Assembly (NCBI GenBank): GCA_934427095.1
Contig: CAKRYM010000114.1
Span: forward strand, 1 to 5,271
Reading direction: 5' to 3'
DNA from: an uncultured Bacillota bacterium
Lineage (GTDB): Bacteria > Bacillota > Dehalobacteriia > UBA4068
Length of the DNA stretch: 5,271 bases
Both the position numbers and the translations under genes were made by a program. The notes beneath the pieces are model-generated. The model worked only from the letters and a program-made list of their open reading frames with translations, made no database searches and was not told the origin of the DNA. Positions 1 to 5,230 of the stretch are shown here, one piece after another. Positions within the stretch are counted from its first letter, which is position 1, and each line of letters begins with the position of its first letter.

Positions 1-444
1 GATAATGCTTTCCGTATCCACACATTCCGTTAAGGCGATATATGCGCCCAACATGACAATATTTGCTACTTTTGCAGACCCCAGCTCCATGGCGATCTCA
101 TTGCAATGCACATAATATACATCAATATCCGTGCGATGTGCTTTGCGGTCAATAATAGAGCTATTAATGAACAGCTTGCCGCCAGGTATCAGGGTATCCT
201 CAAATTTATCCAGTGAAGGCCGGTTCATGACAATGAGGGAAGTGGGATGGTCAATAATGGGCGAAGCAATCGGCTGATCAGAAATGGTCACCGAGCAGTT
301 GGCCGTACCACCGCGCATTTCCGGGCCATAAGAAGGCAGCCAGGATACCTGACGATTCTCATCCAGCGCTGCTTGAGCCAACAGCTGCCCCATGAGCAAA
401 ACGCCTTGCCCGCCAAAACCGGCAAAAATATCTCTTTCTAACAT
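1..444 (-). CDS. korC: 2-oxoacid:ferredoxin oxidoreductase, gamma subunit (3' end outside window)
   Basis: This is the gamma subunit of a 2-oxoacid:ferredoxin oxidoreductase, the domain that packs against the alpha and beta subunits in the cytoplasmic complex. The reading frame is open for 148 codons from ATG at 444 to the window edge. Family members are usually about 175-190 residues, so roughly 30-40 C-terminal residues lie outside; this is a window cut, not a broken gene. Visible family motifs are the N-terminal FAGFGGQGVLLMGQLLA (residues 7-23) and YGPEMRGGTAN (39-49), both typical of the POR/KOR gamma domain. The start is fixed by AAGGAGG (452-458), 7 bases before the ATG and overlapping the beta-subunit stop codon, so translation is probably coupled. 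The gap to the beta gene is 12 bp. Family identity is firm; substrate (2-oxoglutarate or branched-chain 2-oxoacid) is not resolved. Confidence 0.93.
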   Translation of the reverse strand, partial: MLERDIFAGFGGQGVLLMGQLLAQAALDENRQVSWLPSYGPEMRGGTANCSVTISDQPIASPIIDHPTSLIVMNRPSLDKFEDTLIPGGKLFINSSIIDRKAHRTDIDVYYVHCNEIAMELGSAKVANIVMLGAYIALTECVDTESII

Positions 445-456
445 AGGGACGCCTCC

Positions 457-1191
457 TTATTTCTCTTTGAATAAACCCAGCGGATAATAGGGGATCATGT
501 TCTCTTCCAGCCAGGTCATGGATTCAACGGGAGAAAGACCCCAGTTGGTGGGGCAAGTGGAAAGAACCTCGACCAAAGAGAAGCCCTTCCCTTCCAGCTG
601 GCATTCAAAGGCCTTACGAATGGCCTTTTTCGTCTTAATAATGTTAGCGGTATTGTTCACTGCCGTGCGTTCAATATAAGCCGCCCCAGAAATCGTGGAA
701 AGCATCTCCGCAATACGGATGGGTTCACCGCAATGATTGGGGTCACGCCCTTGCTGGCAGGTAGTGGTTTTCTGTCCCACCAAGGTAGTAGGCGCCATCT
801 GGCCACCGGTCATACCATAAATGGCATTATTAATGAAAATGGTGGTAATCTTTTCACCGCGATGTGCAGCCTGCACGATTTCCGCAGTACCGATAGAAGC
901 CAGATCCCCATCGCCCTGATAGGTAAAAACGACAGAATCCGGACGGCACCGCTTAATCCCAGTTCCCACTGCCGGAGCACGGCCATGGGCAGCTTCCATC
1001 ATATCACAATTGAAATAGTTATAAGCAAAAACGGCGCAACCTACTGGTGCAATCCCTACGCTACGATCCAACACGCCCAATTCTTCCAGGACTTCTGCCA
1101 CCAAACGATGGACAATACCGTGACCGCAGCCAGGGCAATAATGGAATTCCGCATCAGTCAAGCCCTTGGTACGCTGAAAAATAGTAGTCAT
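457..1191 (-). CDS. korB: 2-oxoacid:ferredoxin oxidoreductase, beta subunit (thiamine pyrophosphate-binding)
   Basis: This 244-residue protein is the TPP-binding beta subunit, which carries out decarboxylation and passes electrons to a proximal [4Fe-4S] cluster. Visible motifs: CPGCGHG at residues 19-25 (C19, C22), a third cysteine in PVGC (C52) and a fourth in STCPTNWG (C213). Together these give the four-cysteine pattern that binds the cluster in beta subunits of this family. YQGDGD (91-96) followed by NNAIYGMTGGQ (121-131) is the GDG...N motif binding the TPP diphosphate and Mg2+. Length is typical of short beta subunits. The ATG at 1191 has AAAGGAGGG (1199-1207) upstream, buried in the last codons of the alpha gene; the gap to alpha is only 3 bp, which suggests coupled translation and equal subunit output. 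The HGRAPAVGTGIKR stretch (69-81) is of the kind seen in partners of VorB-type alpha subunits. In some schemes this gene would be called vorA. Confidence 0.95.
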   Translation of the reverse strand: MTTIFQRTKGLTDAEFHYCPGCGHGIVHRLVAEVLEELGVLDRSVGIAPVGCAVFAYNYFNCDMMEAAHGRAPAVGTGIKRCRPDSVVFTYQGDGDLASIGTAEIVQAAHRGEKITTIFINNAIYGMTGGQMAPTTLVGQKTTTCQQGRDPNHCGEPIRIAEMLSTISGAAYIERTAVNNTANIIKTKKAIRKAFECQLEGKGFSLVEVLSTCPTNWGLSPVESMTWLEENMIPYYPLGLFKEK

Positions 1192-1194
1192 TCC

Positions 1195-2271
1195 TTATCC
1201 CTCCTTTACCAGCTGCTTCACAAAGTCCATAATCTCATCAGCCGTTGCGAACTGACTGCCGGGATGGCCCAGGAACAAGACGTCTTTGGCACCGTTAACA
1301 GCCAATCTAACGTCTTCCACCATTTGACCGGCGCTGATCTCTACGGTAACGACCTTCTTCACAGAAGGCTGCACCACAACTTCATGTAAGGCAGCACTGG
1401 GGAAAGGCCAGAGGCTAATCGGCCGGAACATCCCTACCTTATACCCCTGGGCGTTTAACTCATCAATAGCCGCCCGGCAAACCCGAGAAATGGTGCCGTA
1501 AGCCGTAATGATAATCTCAGCGCCTTCGGTCTGATACGTTTCATAACGGATTTCGTTCTTTTCAATCTCACGGTACCGGCTCTGAAGGCGTTCGTGTAAG
1601 GCTTCCAATTCCCCATCATTAATGTACAAAGAATTAATAACGGCCCGCGGTTTGCCGCAACCTTCATGCCAACCTAAAGCAGCCCACGGCTTATCCACAT
1701 GAATCTCCTCGTCCGACTTGAATTCCGGCATTTCTACCGGCTCCATCATCTGGCCGATCAAGCCGTCTGCGAGGATCAATACAGTATTGCGATAACGATC
1801 GGCAATTTCAAAGGCATCATACATAATATCCACGGTTTCCTGAATGGAAGCGGGGCCAAAGACGATTTGGTGATAGTCCCCGTGGCCGCCGCCCTTGGTG
1901 GATTGGAAATAATCCCCCTGGGAAGCCTGAATACCGCCGATACCAGGGCCGCCACGCATCACATTCACCACCACGCAAGGAAGTTCTGCCCCAGCAATGG
2001 TGGAAAGACCTTCTTGTTTCAAGCTAATGCCAGGGCTGGAGCTAGAGGTCATAACACGAGCGCCAGCGCCCGCTGCGCCATAAACCATATTGGAAGCAGC
2101 GACCTCAGATTCCGCCTGCAAGAAAACGCCGCCCACTTCAGGCAAACGTACAGACATATATTCAGGAATATCATTCTGCGGAGTAATCGGATAACCGAAG
2201 AAATAACGACAACCACCGCGGATTGCAGCTTCCGCAATGGCTTCGCAGCCTTTCATCAGATGTCTGGCCAT
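1195..2271 (-). CDS. vorB: 2-oxoacid:ferredoxin oxidoreductase, alpha subunit (VorB/KorA type)
   Basis: This 358-residue alpha subunit contributes the substrate- and CoA-side domains of the oxidoreductase. The N-terminal domain carries GYPITPQNDIPE (residues 26-37), containing the YPITP signature of the family. FLQAESEVAA (50-59) is the acidic segment that in this family lies near the TPP aminopyrimidine. TSSSSPGISLKQEG and RGGPGIGGIQASQGDY follow in the middle of the protein. A C-terminal transketolase-C-like domain (about residues 245-350) includes TAYGTISRV and FRPISLWPFP. The overall pattern is the one commonly annotated as 3-methyl-2-oxobutanoate dehydrogenase subunit VorB, but the same proteins are also filed as KorA, so the substrate is open. 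The start is set by AAGGAGGT (2281-2288), 9 bases upstream of the ATG. The gene is 19 bp after the delta gene and 3 bp before beta. No frameshift or missing motif is seen. Confidence 0.94.
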   Translation of the reverse strand: MARHLMKGCEAIAEAAIRGGCRYFFGYPITPQNDIPEYMSVRLPEVGGVFLQAESEVAASNMVYGAAGAGARVMTSSSSPGISLKQEGLSTIAGAELPCVVVNVMRGGPGIGGIQASQGDYFQSTKGGGHGDYHQIVFGPASIQETVDIMYDAFEIADRYRNTVLILADGLIGQMMEPVEMPEFKSDEEIHVDKPWAALGWHEGCGKPRAVINSLYINDGELEALHERLQSRYREIEKNEIRYETYQTEGAEIIITAYGTISRVCRAAIDELNAQGYKVGMFRPISLWPFPSAALHEVVVQPSVKKVVTVEISAGQMVEDVRLAVNGAKDVLFLGHPGSQFATADEIMDFVKQLVKEG

Positions 2272-2290
2272 AAAAAATTGACCTCCTTAT

Positions 2291-2497
2291 TTATTTTTCG
2301 ATTTCAATGCAAACATCAGGGCAAGTACGAGCGCAGCTCATGCAGGCAATGCAGGATTCCATATCTTGGATTTCTGCAGGCTGATAGCCCTTAGAATTCA
2401 GCTCTGTTTCGGATAAAGCCAAGATCCCTTTGGGGCAAGCTCGTACGCACAGGCCGCAACCCTTACATTTTTCCGTGTAAATCTTTAATACAGCCAT
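2291..2497 (-). CDS. korD: 2-oxoacid:ferredoxin oxidoreductase, delta subunit (2x[4Fe-4S] ferredoxin)
   Basis: This 68-residue ferredoxin-like protein is the electron-transfer delta subunit of the oxidoreductase. It has two full CxxCxxCxxxCP motifs: C11, C14, C17, C21-P22 and C49, C52, C55, C59-P60. It should therefore hold two [4Fe-4S] clusters that relay electrons from the beta-subunit cluster to free ferredoxin. The two motifs are separated by a 27-residue loop containing YQPAEI, common in KorD/VorD-type subunits. The start chosen is the ATG at 2497, because GGAGGT (2505-2510) lies 7 bases before it. A longer frame starting at TTG 2533 would add 12 residues but has no ribosome binding site and would place this Shine-Dalgarno inside the gene. 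It is the first of the four subunit genes and is followed 19 bp later by alpha. A stand-alone ferredoxin is possible but unlikely given this position. Confidence 0.93.
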   Translation of the reverse strand: MAVLKIYTEKCKGCGLCVRACPKGILALSETELNSKGYQPAEIQDMESCIACMSCARTCPDVCIEIEK

Positions 2498-2504
2498 TTG
2501 ATAC

Positions 2505-2510
2505 ACCTCC
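2505..2510 (-). promoter_or_regulatory. Ribosome binding site fixing the delta-subunit start
   Basis: On the minus strand GGAGGT ends 7 bases before the ATG at 2497. This ideal Shine-Dalgarno decides for the 68-residue protein over the longer TTG-initiated frame at 2533. Confidence 0.85.
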
Positions 2511-2594
2511 GTATCTACGTCATCAAACTTCAAAACAAACTTTCATCATCAAAATCGATAAAAAAAGATAAAAATAATTTCTCTTTCTTAAACA

Positions 2595-2609
2595 GCGTAT
2601 TTCATACGC
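2595..2609 (-). other. Small hairpin overlapping the NTPase stop codon
   Basis: The sequence gcgtat-ttc-atacgc is a perfect 6-bp inverted repeat with a 3-base loop. Two further pairs are possible past one mismatch (2592-2593 with 2611-2612). It spans the TGA stop of the NTPase gene (2602-2604). Downstream on the minus strand the DNA is T-rich but not directly next to the stem, so this is not a canonical intrinsic terminator. It could be a weak attenuator, an mRNA 3'-end or processing element, or chance. It sits at the start of the 104-bp gap before the oxidoreductase genes, where a change in expression level would make sense. Confidence 0.35.
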
Positions 2610-3327
2610 CGTATTTGGTAAAGCGATCCCAATCCCGATGCATCATGGTGTGAATTTCCAAGGGCTCGCCGATATATTTTGGATCAAAGCCCCGTTCTTT
2701 GCTCAAAGCCAGGAAGCCTTGGAGCACGTTAGGCTCGCCTGAAGTATATTTCACCGGAAGACCACTACGCTCCGCAACCTCACGAATAATGGGATAGCCG
2801 AAAGCCAAATCCTCTGGGGTTGTTTCATAAGACATATTGCTGTTATGAATCAAACCAGTAACCTGTAAGCGGGCAGCGTCGCTAATAGCGGAGATATGCC
2901 CAAGAATACGTTCAGCCGTAGCAGAAAGCGGACGATGCACATTCACCACCAACCAAACTTCCAACAAATCCGGCCGAATACTGCTGAAATATTGTTTATA
3001 TTGGCCCATGGCTCTTGCCCCCACGTTGTCGCCGCCTACATCAAAAATGGCAACGCCACCATTATCCACAAAGGCGGAATAGATGCGCGGGTCAATGGTA
3101 ATGATTTCCACATTGCTCATGGCGTAACGGGGCGTAATCAATTCTATCCCCGCTTGTTTCATAGCCAAAGCCCGTTCAGAAGCACGAAAATAGGGGTTGA
3201 TGATATCCAAATCCACTAGGGTAGTTTTTTTCCCTGCCGCAGCAAAACGCTTAGAAAAATCTAAAGCCAGTTCTGTTTTACCACTACCAAAATTTCCCAA
3301 AAAGACAAAAAAACGTTTTTCAGCCAA
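2602..3327 (-). CDS. P-loop NTPase of unknown function, associated with the oxidoreductase operon
   Basis: This 241-residue soluble protein is a P-loop nucleotidase whose exact role I cannot assign. The N-terminus has a Walker A motif, GNFGSGKT (residues 11-18), straight after a hydrophobic strand. VDLDIINPYFRASE (38-51) has the D-x-D after a strand that is typical of SIMIBI-class (MinD/CobQ-like) NTPases. FDVGGDNVGARA (95-106) acts as a Walker B/switch segment. NVHRP (129-133) and GLIHNSNM (158-165) lie at the ends of later strands, where base-contacting residues usually sit. No membrane segment or signal peptide is visible. The gene follows a strong promoter and lies 104 bp before the delta gene in the same orientation, so it is probably the first gene of the oxidoreductase operon. 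My recollection is that related proteins sit beside similar operons in other anaerobic Firmicutes. A role in cluster insertion, complex maturation or regulation is inference only. The start is TTG, the only in-frame initiation codon after the upstream TAA. Confidence 0.85.
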   Translation of the reverse strand: MAEKRFFVFLGNFGSGKTELALDFSKRFAAAGKKTTLVDLDIINPYFRASERALAMKQAGIELITPRYAMSNVEIITIDPRIYSAFVDNGGVAIFDVGGDNVGARAMGQYKQYFSSIRPDLLEVWLVVNVHRPLSATAERILGHISAISDAARLQVTGLIHNSNMSYETTPEDLAFGYPIIREVAERSGLPVKYTSGEPNVLQGFLALSKERGFDPKYIGEPLEIHTMMHRDWDRFTKYGV

Positions 3328-3330
3328 GGA

Positions 3331-3339
3331 ATCACCACC
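3331..3339 (-). promoter_or_regulatory. Ribosome binding site supporting the TTG start of the NTPase
   Basis: On the minus strand GGTGGTGAT differs by one base from GGAGGTGAT, the full complement of the 16S rRNA 3' end. It sits at normal spacing before TTG 3327. The reading frame has a TAA stop just upstream and no ATG or GTG between, so TTG is the likely start. A one-mismatch site plus a TTG codon suggests modest translation compared with the oxidoreductase subunits, which have perfect sites and ATG. Confidence 0.7.
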
Positions 3340-3357
3340 ACTTGCATATTAGTCTTT

Positions 3358-3386
3358 ATTATAATACTGTGGACAAAATTTGTCAC
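3358..3386 (-). promoter_or_regulatory. Promoter of the NTPase-oxidoreductase operon
   Basis: Reading the minus strand, -35 GTGACA (3381-3386; 5 of 6 match to TTGACA), an exact 17-bp spacer and -10 TATAAT (3358-3363, perfect) form a near-consensus housekeeping promoter. Transcription should begin near 3351, giving a 5' leader of only about 23 bases before the NTPase start. The adjacent palindromes suggest that it is regulated. Confidence 0.85.
3372..3384. promoter_or_regulatory. 13-bp palindrome overlapping the promoter -35: operator candidate
   Basis: The arms gacaaa and tttgtc are perfect inverted repeats around one central base. The site covers four bases of the -35 element and most of the adjoining spacer, where a bound protein would block RNA polymerase. 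A repressor operator is therefore the simplest reading. The regulator is unknown. Confidence 0.5.
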
Positions 3387-3390
3387 GCAT

Positions 3391-3407
3391 TATTTTTGCG
3401 CAAAATA
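3391..3407. promoter_or_regulatory. Palindrome upstream of the promoter: second regulatory-site candidate
   Basis: The sequence can be read as arms tatttt/aaaata around tgcgc, or as the perfect 12-bp palindrome ttttgcgcaaaa (3394-3405). It is centred about 48 bases upstream of the predicted transcription start, just before the -35, a typical place for an activator or a second repressor dimer. A further gcaaaat half-site copy occurs at 3417-3423, 17 bases from the one at 3400-3406. It is different in sequence from the palindrome on the -35. Confidence 0.4.
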
Positions 3408-3542
3408 CAGTTTCTTGCAAAATCTTCCAGCATAACCCCTACTGATCAACAAGGATTACGCTCCATTTTACGATCTTTCCATCAGCTTATCCCTGCTGTT
3501 TACTTCTTTTCTTACTAGCAGCAAAGCTTGATAAAATATACA

Positions 3543-3570
3543 AAAAGGCGGGACTTTTGCCCCGCCTTTT
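3543..3570 (-). terminator. Intrinsic terminator of putP
   Basis: A perfect 10-bp stem (aaaaggcggg with cccgcctttt) with an 8-base loop starts 11 bases after the putP stop codon. On the minus strand it ends in TTTTTGTATATTTT. The stem has six G/C pairs at its apex end. It would separate putP from the downstream operon. The other strand also ends in TTTT, so it could work both ways, but no plus-strand gene is seen next to it. Confidence 0.92.
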
Positions 3571-3581
3571 CTGGTAAACCA

Positions 3582-5111
3582 TTAATCATCGATTCCCTTC
3601 GCCGTTGCCGTATCAAAAATTTTCTCTACCGCAGCAGAAGGAGCCGGCGTAAGCAAAGTTACACACACAGCCACCAACAAGCCGGCAAGGAAACCGGGCA
3701 AAATCTCATAAATATTTGTATTATAAATGATTGCTGGTGCCATCGTTGAGGTGAACAGGAGCAACCAAGCAATATCCACTACCGCACCGGCAATAATCCC
3801 CGCCAAGGCACCGGCAAAATTCAACCGCTTCCAGAACAAGGAAAGAATCATTACCGGACCAAAAGCCGAACCAAAGAGACCCCAGGCATTTTCCACCATG
3901 TTCATGATATCGCTAGCCCATTCACCGCCGCTGATTGCGATCAAAAAAGCAACCAAAGCAACGATGGCAACGACAATGCGGCCAACCCACATCACTTCCT
4001 TATCCCCTGCTTTATTTTTCCGCAGTAAGGGTTTATACAAATCGCTAGTAAAGGCAGAGGACGCCACCAACAACTGAGAATCTGCCGTGCTCATGGAAGC
4101 AGCCACAATGGCAGCTAGCAAAATACCGGTAATCACGCCAGGGAACAAATCTTGCACAATCTTAATATAAACCAGCGTCCGATCATCCGGCACAATCAGT
4201 TGAGCCAAAGAAGATCCATCAGACAGCAGCCATGTACGGCCTAAGTAAGCAATCACCACAGCAGAACCCAAAGAGAGCACCAACCAGACAATGGCCACCA
4301 CAGAGGATTTTCTTACCATAGAAGGTTTCTCAATCGCCATAAACCGGACCAAAATATGGGGCATGCCAAAATAACCAAGCCCCCAGGCCAACCCGGTTAC
4401 AACATCGGTCCATTTTGCACTGAACAAATTCTGTTCAAACACTGCATCATGAATTGGGGCGTACAGCGCAGGATCAAAACGACCAATGGTTTTCATTACA
4501 ATCGGCACAGACAGTAAAGCGATAAGCATAAGCAGCCCTTGGAAAAAGTCCGTCCAGCAAACTGCTTTATAACCACCCAAAAACGTATAGAGCAAAACAA
4601 TGACAGCAAAAATCACAATAGCCAAGGTGGGGTCTAACCCCGGTAAAATAGTGGTCAGCACAGCTTGCCCAGCCACAAAGGCAGAAGCTACATAAATCGT
4701 AAAAGCAATCAGGAAAACAATGGCGCAAACAATTTTCAGCGCCGGATTGGTGGTGGCAAAACGACTGGTAAGATATTGCGGCAAGGTAATGGAATCTGCC
4801 GAGGCTTTGGAAAAACGACGCAAGCGAGAAGCAATAAAAATCCAGTTAGCCGCAGTACCTAAAGCCAACCCAACGGCAATCCAAACTTGACCCATGCCCC
4901 AAGCGATAATGCTGCCAGGCAATCCCATTAATAACCAAGCGCTCATGTCAGAGGCTTGCGCACTCATCGCCGTAACCCAGGGACCCATGGATCGGCCGCC
5001 TAAAAAATACTCCTTGTCCCCTTTCCCATTGGAATGGAGGAAAAAGAAAACACCGATACTCAGCATAAAGACTAAGTACAAAATAAACACCACAACTTCG
5101 CTAACAACCAT
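3582..5111 (-). CDS. putP: Sodium/proline symporter PutP
   Basis: This 509-residue inner-membrane protein imports L-proline with Na+ (solute:sodium symporter family). It matches E. coli PutP (502 residues) along its whole length as I recall that sequence. GGRSMGPWVTAMSAQASDMS (38-57) places R40, D55, M56 and S57 at the same numbers as the E. coli Na+/proline-site residues. Y140 also coincides. WGLGYFGMPHILVRFMA (243-259) and the MST motif (S341, T342) correspond to the E. coli WGLGYFGQPHIL segment and S340/T341. About 13 hydrophobic segments are visible, from residue 6 to about 487. The C-terminus (YEILPGFLAG, then APSAAVEK) also follows the family. One local change from E. coli is alanine at 58 for glycine. 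The ATG at 5111 has GGAGTG (5118-5123) 6 bases upstream. It has its own promoter and terminator. No putA lies in the window, so uptake may serve fermentation, osmoprotection or protein synthesis. Confidence 0.95.
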   Translation of the reverse strand: MVVSEVVVFILYLVFMLSIGVFFFLHSNGKGDKEYFLGGRSMGPWVTAMSAQASDMSAWLLMGLPGSIIAWGMGQVWIAVGLALGTAANWIFIASRLRRFSKASADSITLPQYLTSRFATTNPALKIVCAIVFLIAFTIYVASAFVAGQAVLTTILPGLDPTLAIVIFAVIVLLYTFLGGYKAVCWTDFFQGLLMLIALLSVPIVMKTIGRFDPALYAPIHDAVFEQNLFSAKWTDVVTGLAWGLGYFGMPHILVRFMAIEKPSMVRKSSVVAIVWLVLSLGSAVVIAYLGRTWLLSDGSSLAQLIVPDDRTLVYIKIVQDLFPGVITGILLAAIVAASMSTADSQLLVASSAFTSDLYKPLLRKNKAGDKEVMWVGRIVVAIVALVAFLIAISGGEWASDIMNMVENAWGLFGSAFGPVMILSLFWKRLNFAGALAGIIAGAVVDIAWLLLFTSTMAPAIIYNTNIYEILPGFLAGLLVAVCVTLLTPAPSAAVEKIFDTATAKGIDD

Positions 5112-5123
5112 AATTCACACTCC

Positions 5124-5133
5124 AAATTTCATG
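5124..5133. repeat. Direct repeat AAATTTCATG, copy 1 (putP leader)
   Basis: The ten bases aaatttcatg recur exactly at 5215-5224, 91 bp away, on the other side of the putP promoter. This copy lies between the predicted transcription start and the ribosome binding site, and is part of the palindrome tttcatgaaa (5127-5136). It may be an operator half, but in AT-rich DNA chance is possible. Confidence 0.3.
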
Positions 5134-5153
5134 AAAATTTTTATAACCTGGTC

Positions 5154-5182
5154 ATTATATTTTATTTTCACACAATATTCAA
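5154..5182 (-). promoter_or_regulatory. Promoter of putP
   Basis: On the minus strand, -35 TTGAAT (5177-5182; 4 of 6), a 17-bp spacer and -10 TATAAT (5154-5159; perfect) form a good housekeeping promoter. Transcription should begin near 5147, leaving a leader of about 35 bases before the putP ATG. Confidence 0.83.
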
Positions 5183-5214
5183 GGAAAACAAAAGAAAAAG
5201 CCTTTTCCATGCAG

Positions 5215-5224
5215 AAATTTCATG
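5215..5224. repeat. Direct repeat AAATTTCATG, copy 2 (upstream of putP promoter)
   Basis: This is the second exact copy of the 10-base element found at 5124-5133. It lies 33 bp upstream of the putP -35 and touches the plus-strand TATAAT at 5225-5230. Together the two copies flank the putP promoter. Confidence 0.3.
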
Positions 5225-5230
5225 TATAAT
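5225..5230 (+). promoter_or_regulatory. Possible -10 box of a divergent promoter
   Basis: A perfect TATAAT reads towards the right edge of the window. The best -35-like sequence upstream is poor (ttttcc, 5203-5208, 16-bp spacing). No coding region can be seen in the 41 bases left before the edge, so a divergent gene is only a possibility. Confidence 0.2.

Noticed and set aside
1..444. Truncated gamma subunit as a pseudogene
   Set aside because: The frame is open and well conserved right up to the window edge, so the missing C-terminus is simply outside the window.
733..1389. 218-codon open frame on the plus strand
   Set aside because: It is antisense to the beta and alpha subunit genes, whose motifs and ribosome binding sites are unmistakable. 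It has no recognisable domain and runs across a gene boundary.
1699..2394. 231-codon open frame on the plus strand
   Set aside because: It is antisense to the alpha and delta genes, with no family motif and a composition typical of a shadow frame.
2291..2533. Longer 80-residue version of the delta subunit starting at TTG 2533
   Set aside because: The upstream TTG lacks a ribosome binding site, while ATG 2497 has an ideal one that would be inside the longer gene. The extra residues are not family-like.
2498..2601. Promoter in the gap before the delta gene
   Set aside because: Minus-strand AT-rich hexamers exist, but no -35/-10 pair with 16-18 bp spacing and acceptable match was found, so I did not call one.
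3345..3347. ATG just upstream of the NTPase (minus strand) as an alternative start
   Set aside because: It is in a different reading frame from the NTPase and has no suitable Shine-Dalgarno sequence in front.
3383..3433. Possible 16-residue leader peptide (minus strand, ATG at 3433)
   Set aside because: It lies upstream of the predicted promoter and ends on the -35 element. The only purine-rich stretch before it is too close to the ATG.
3727..4077. 116-codon open frame on the plus strand
   Set aside because: It lies opposite conserved transmembrane coding sequence of putP and shows no independent coding signal.
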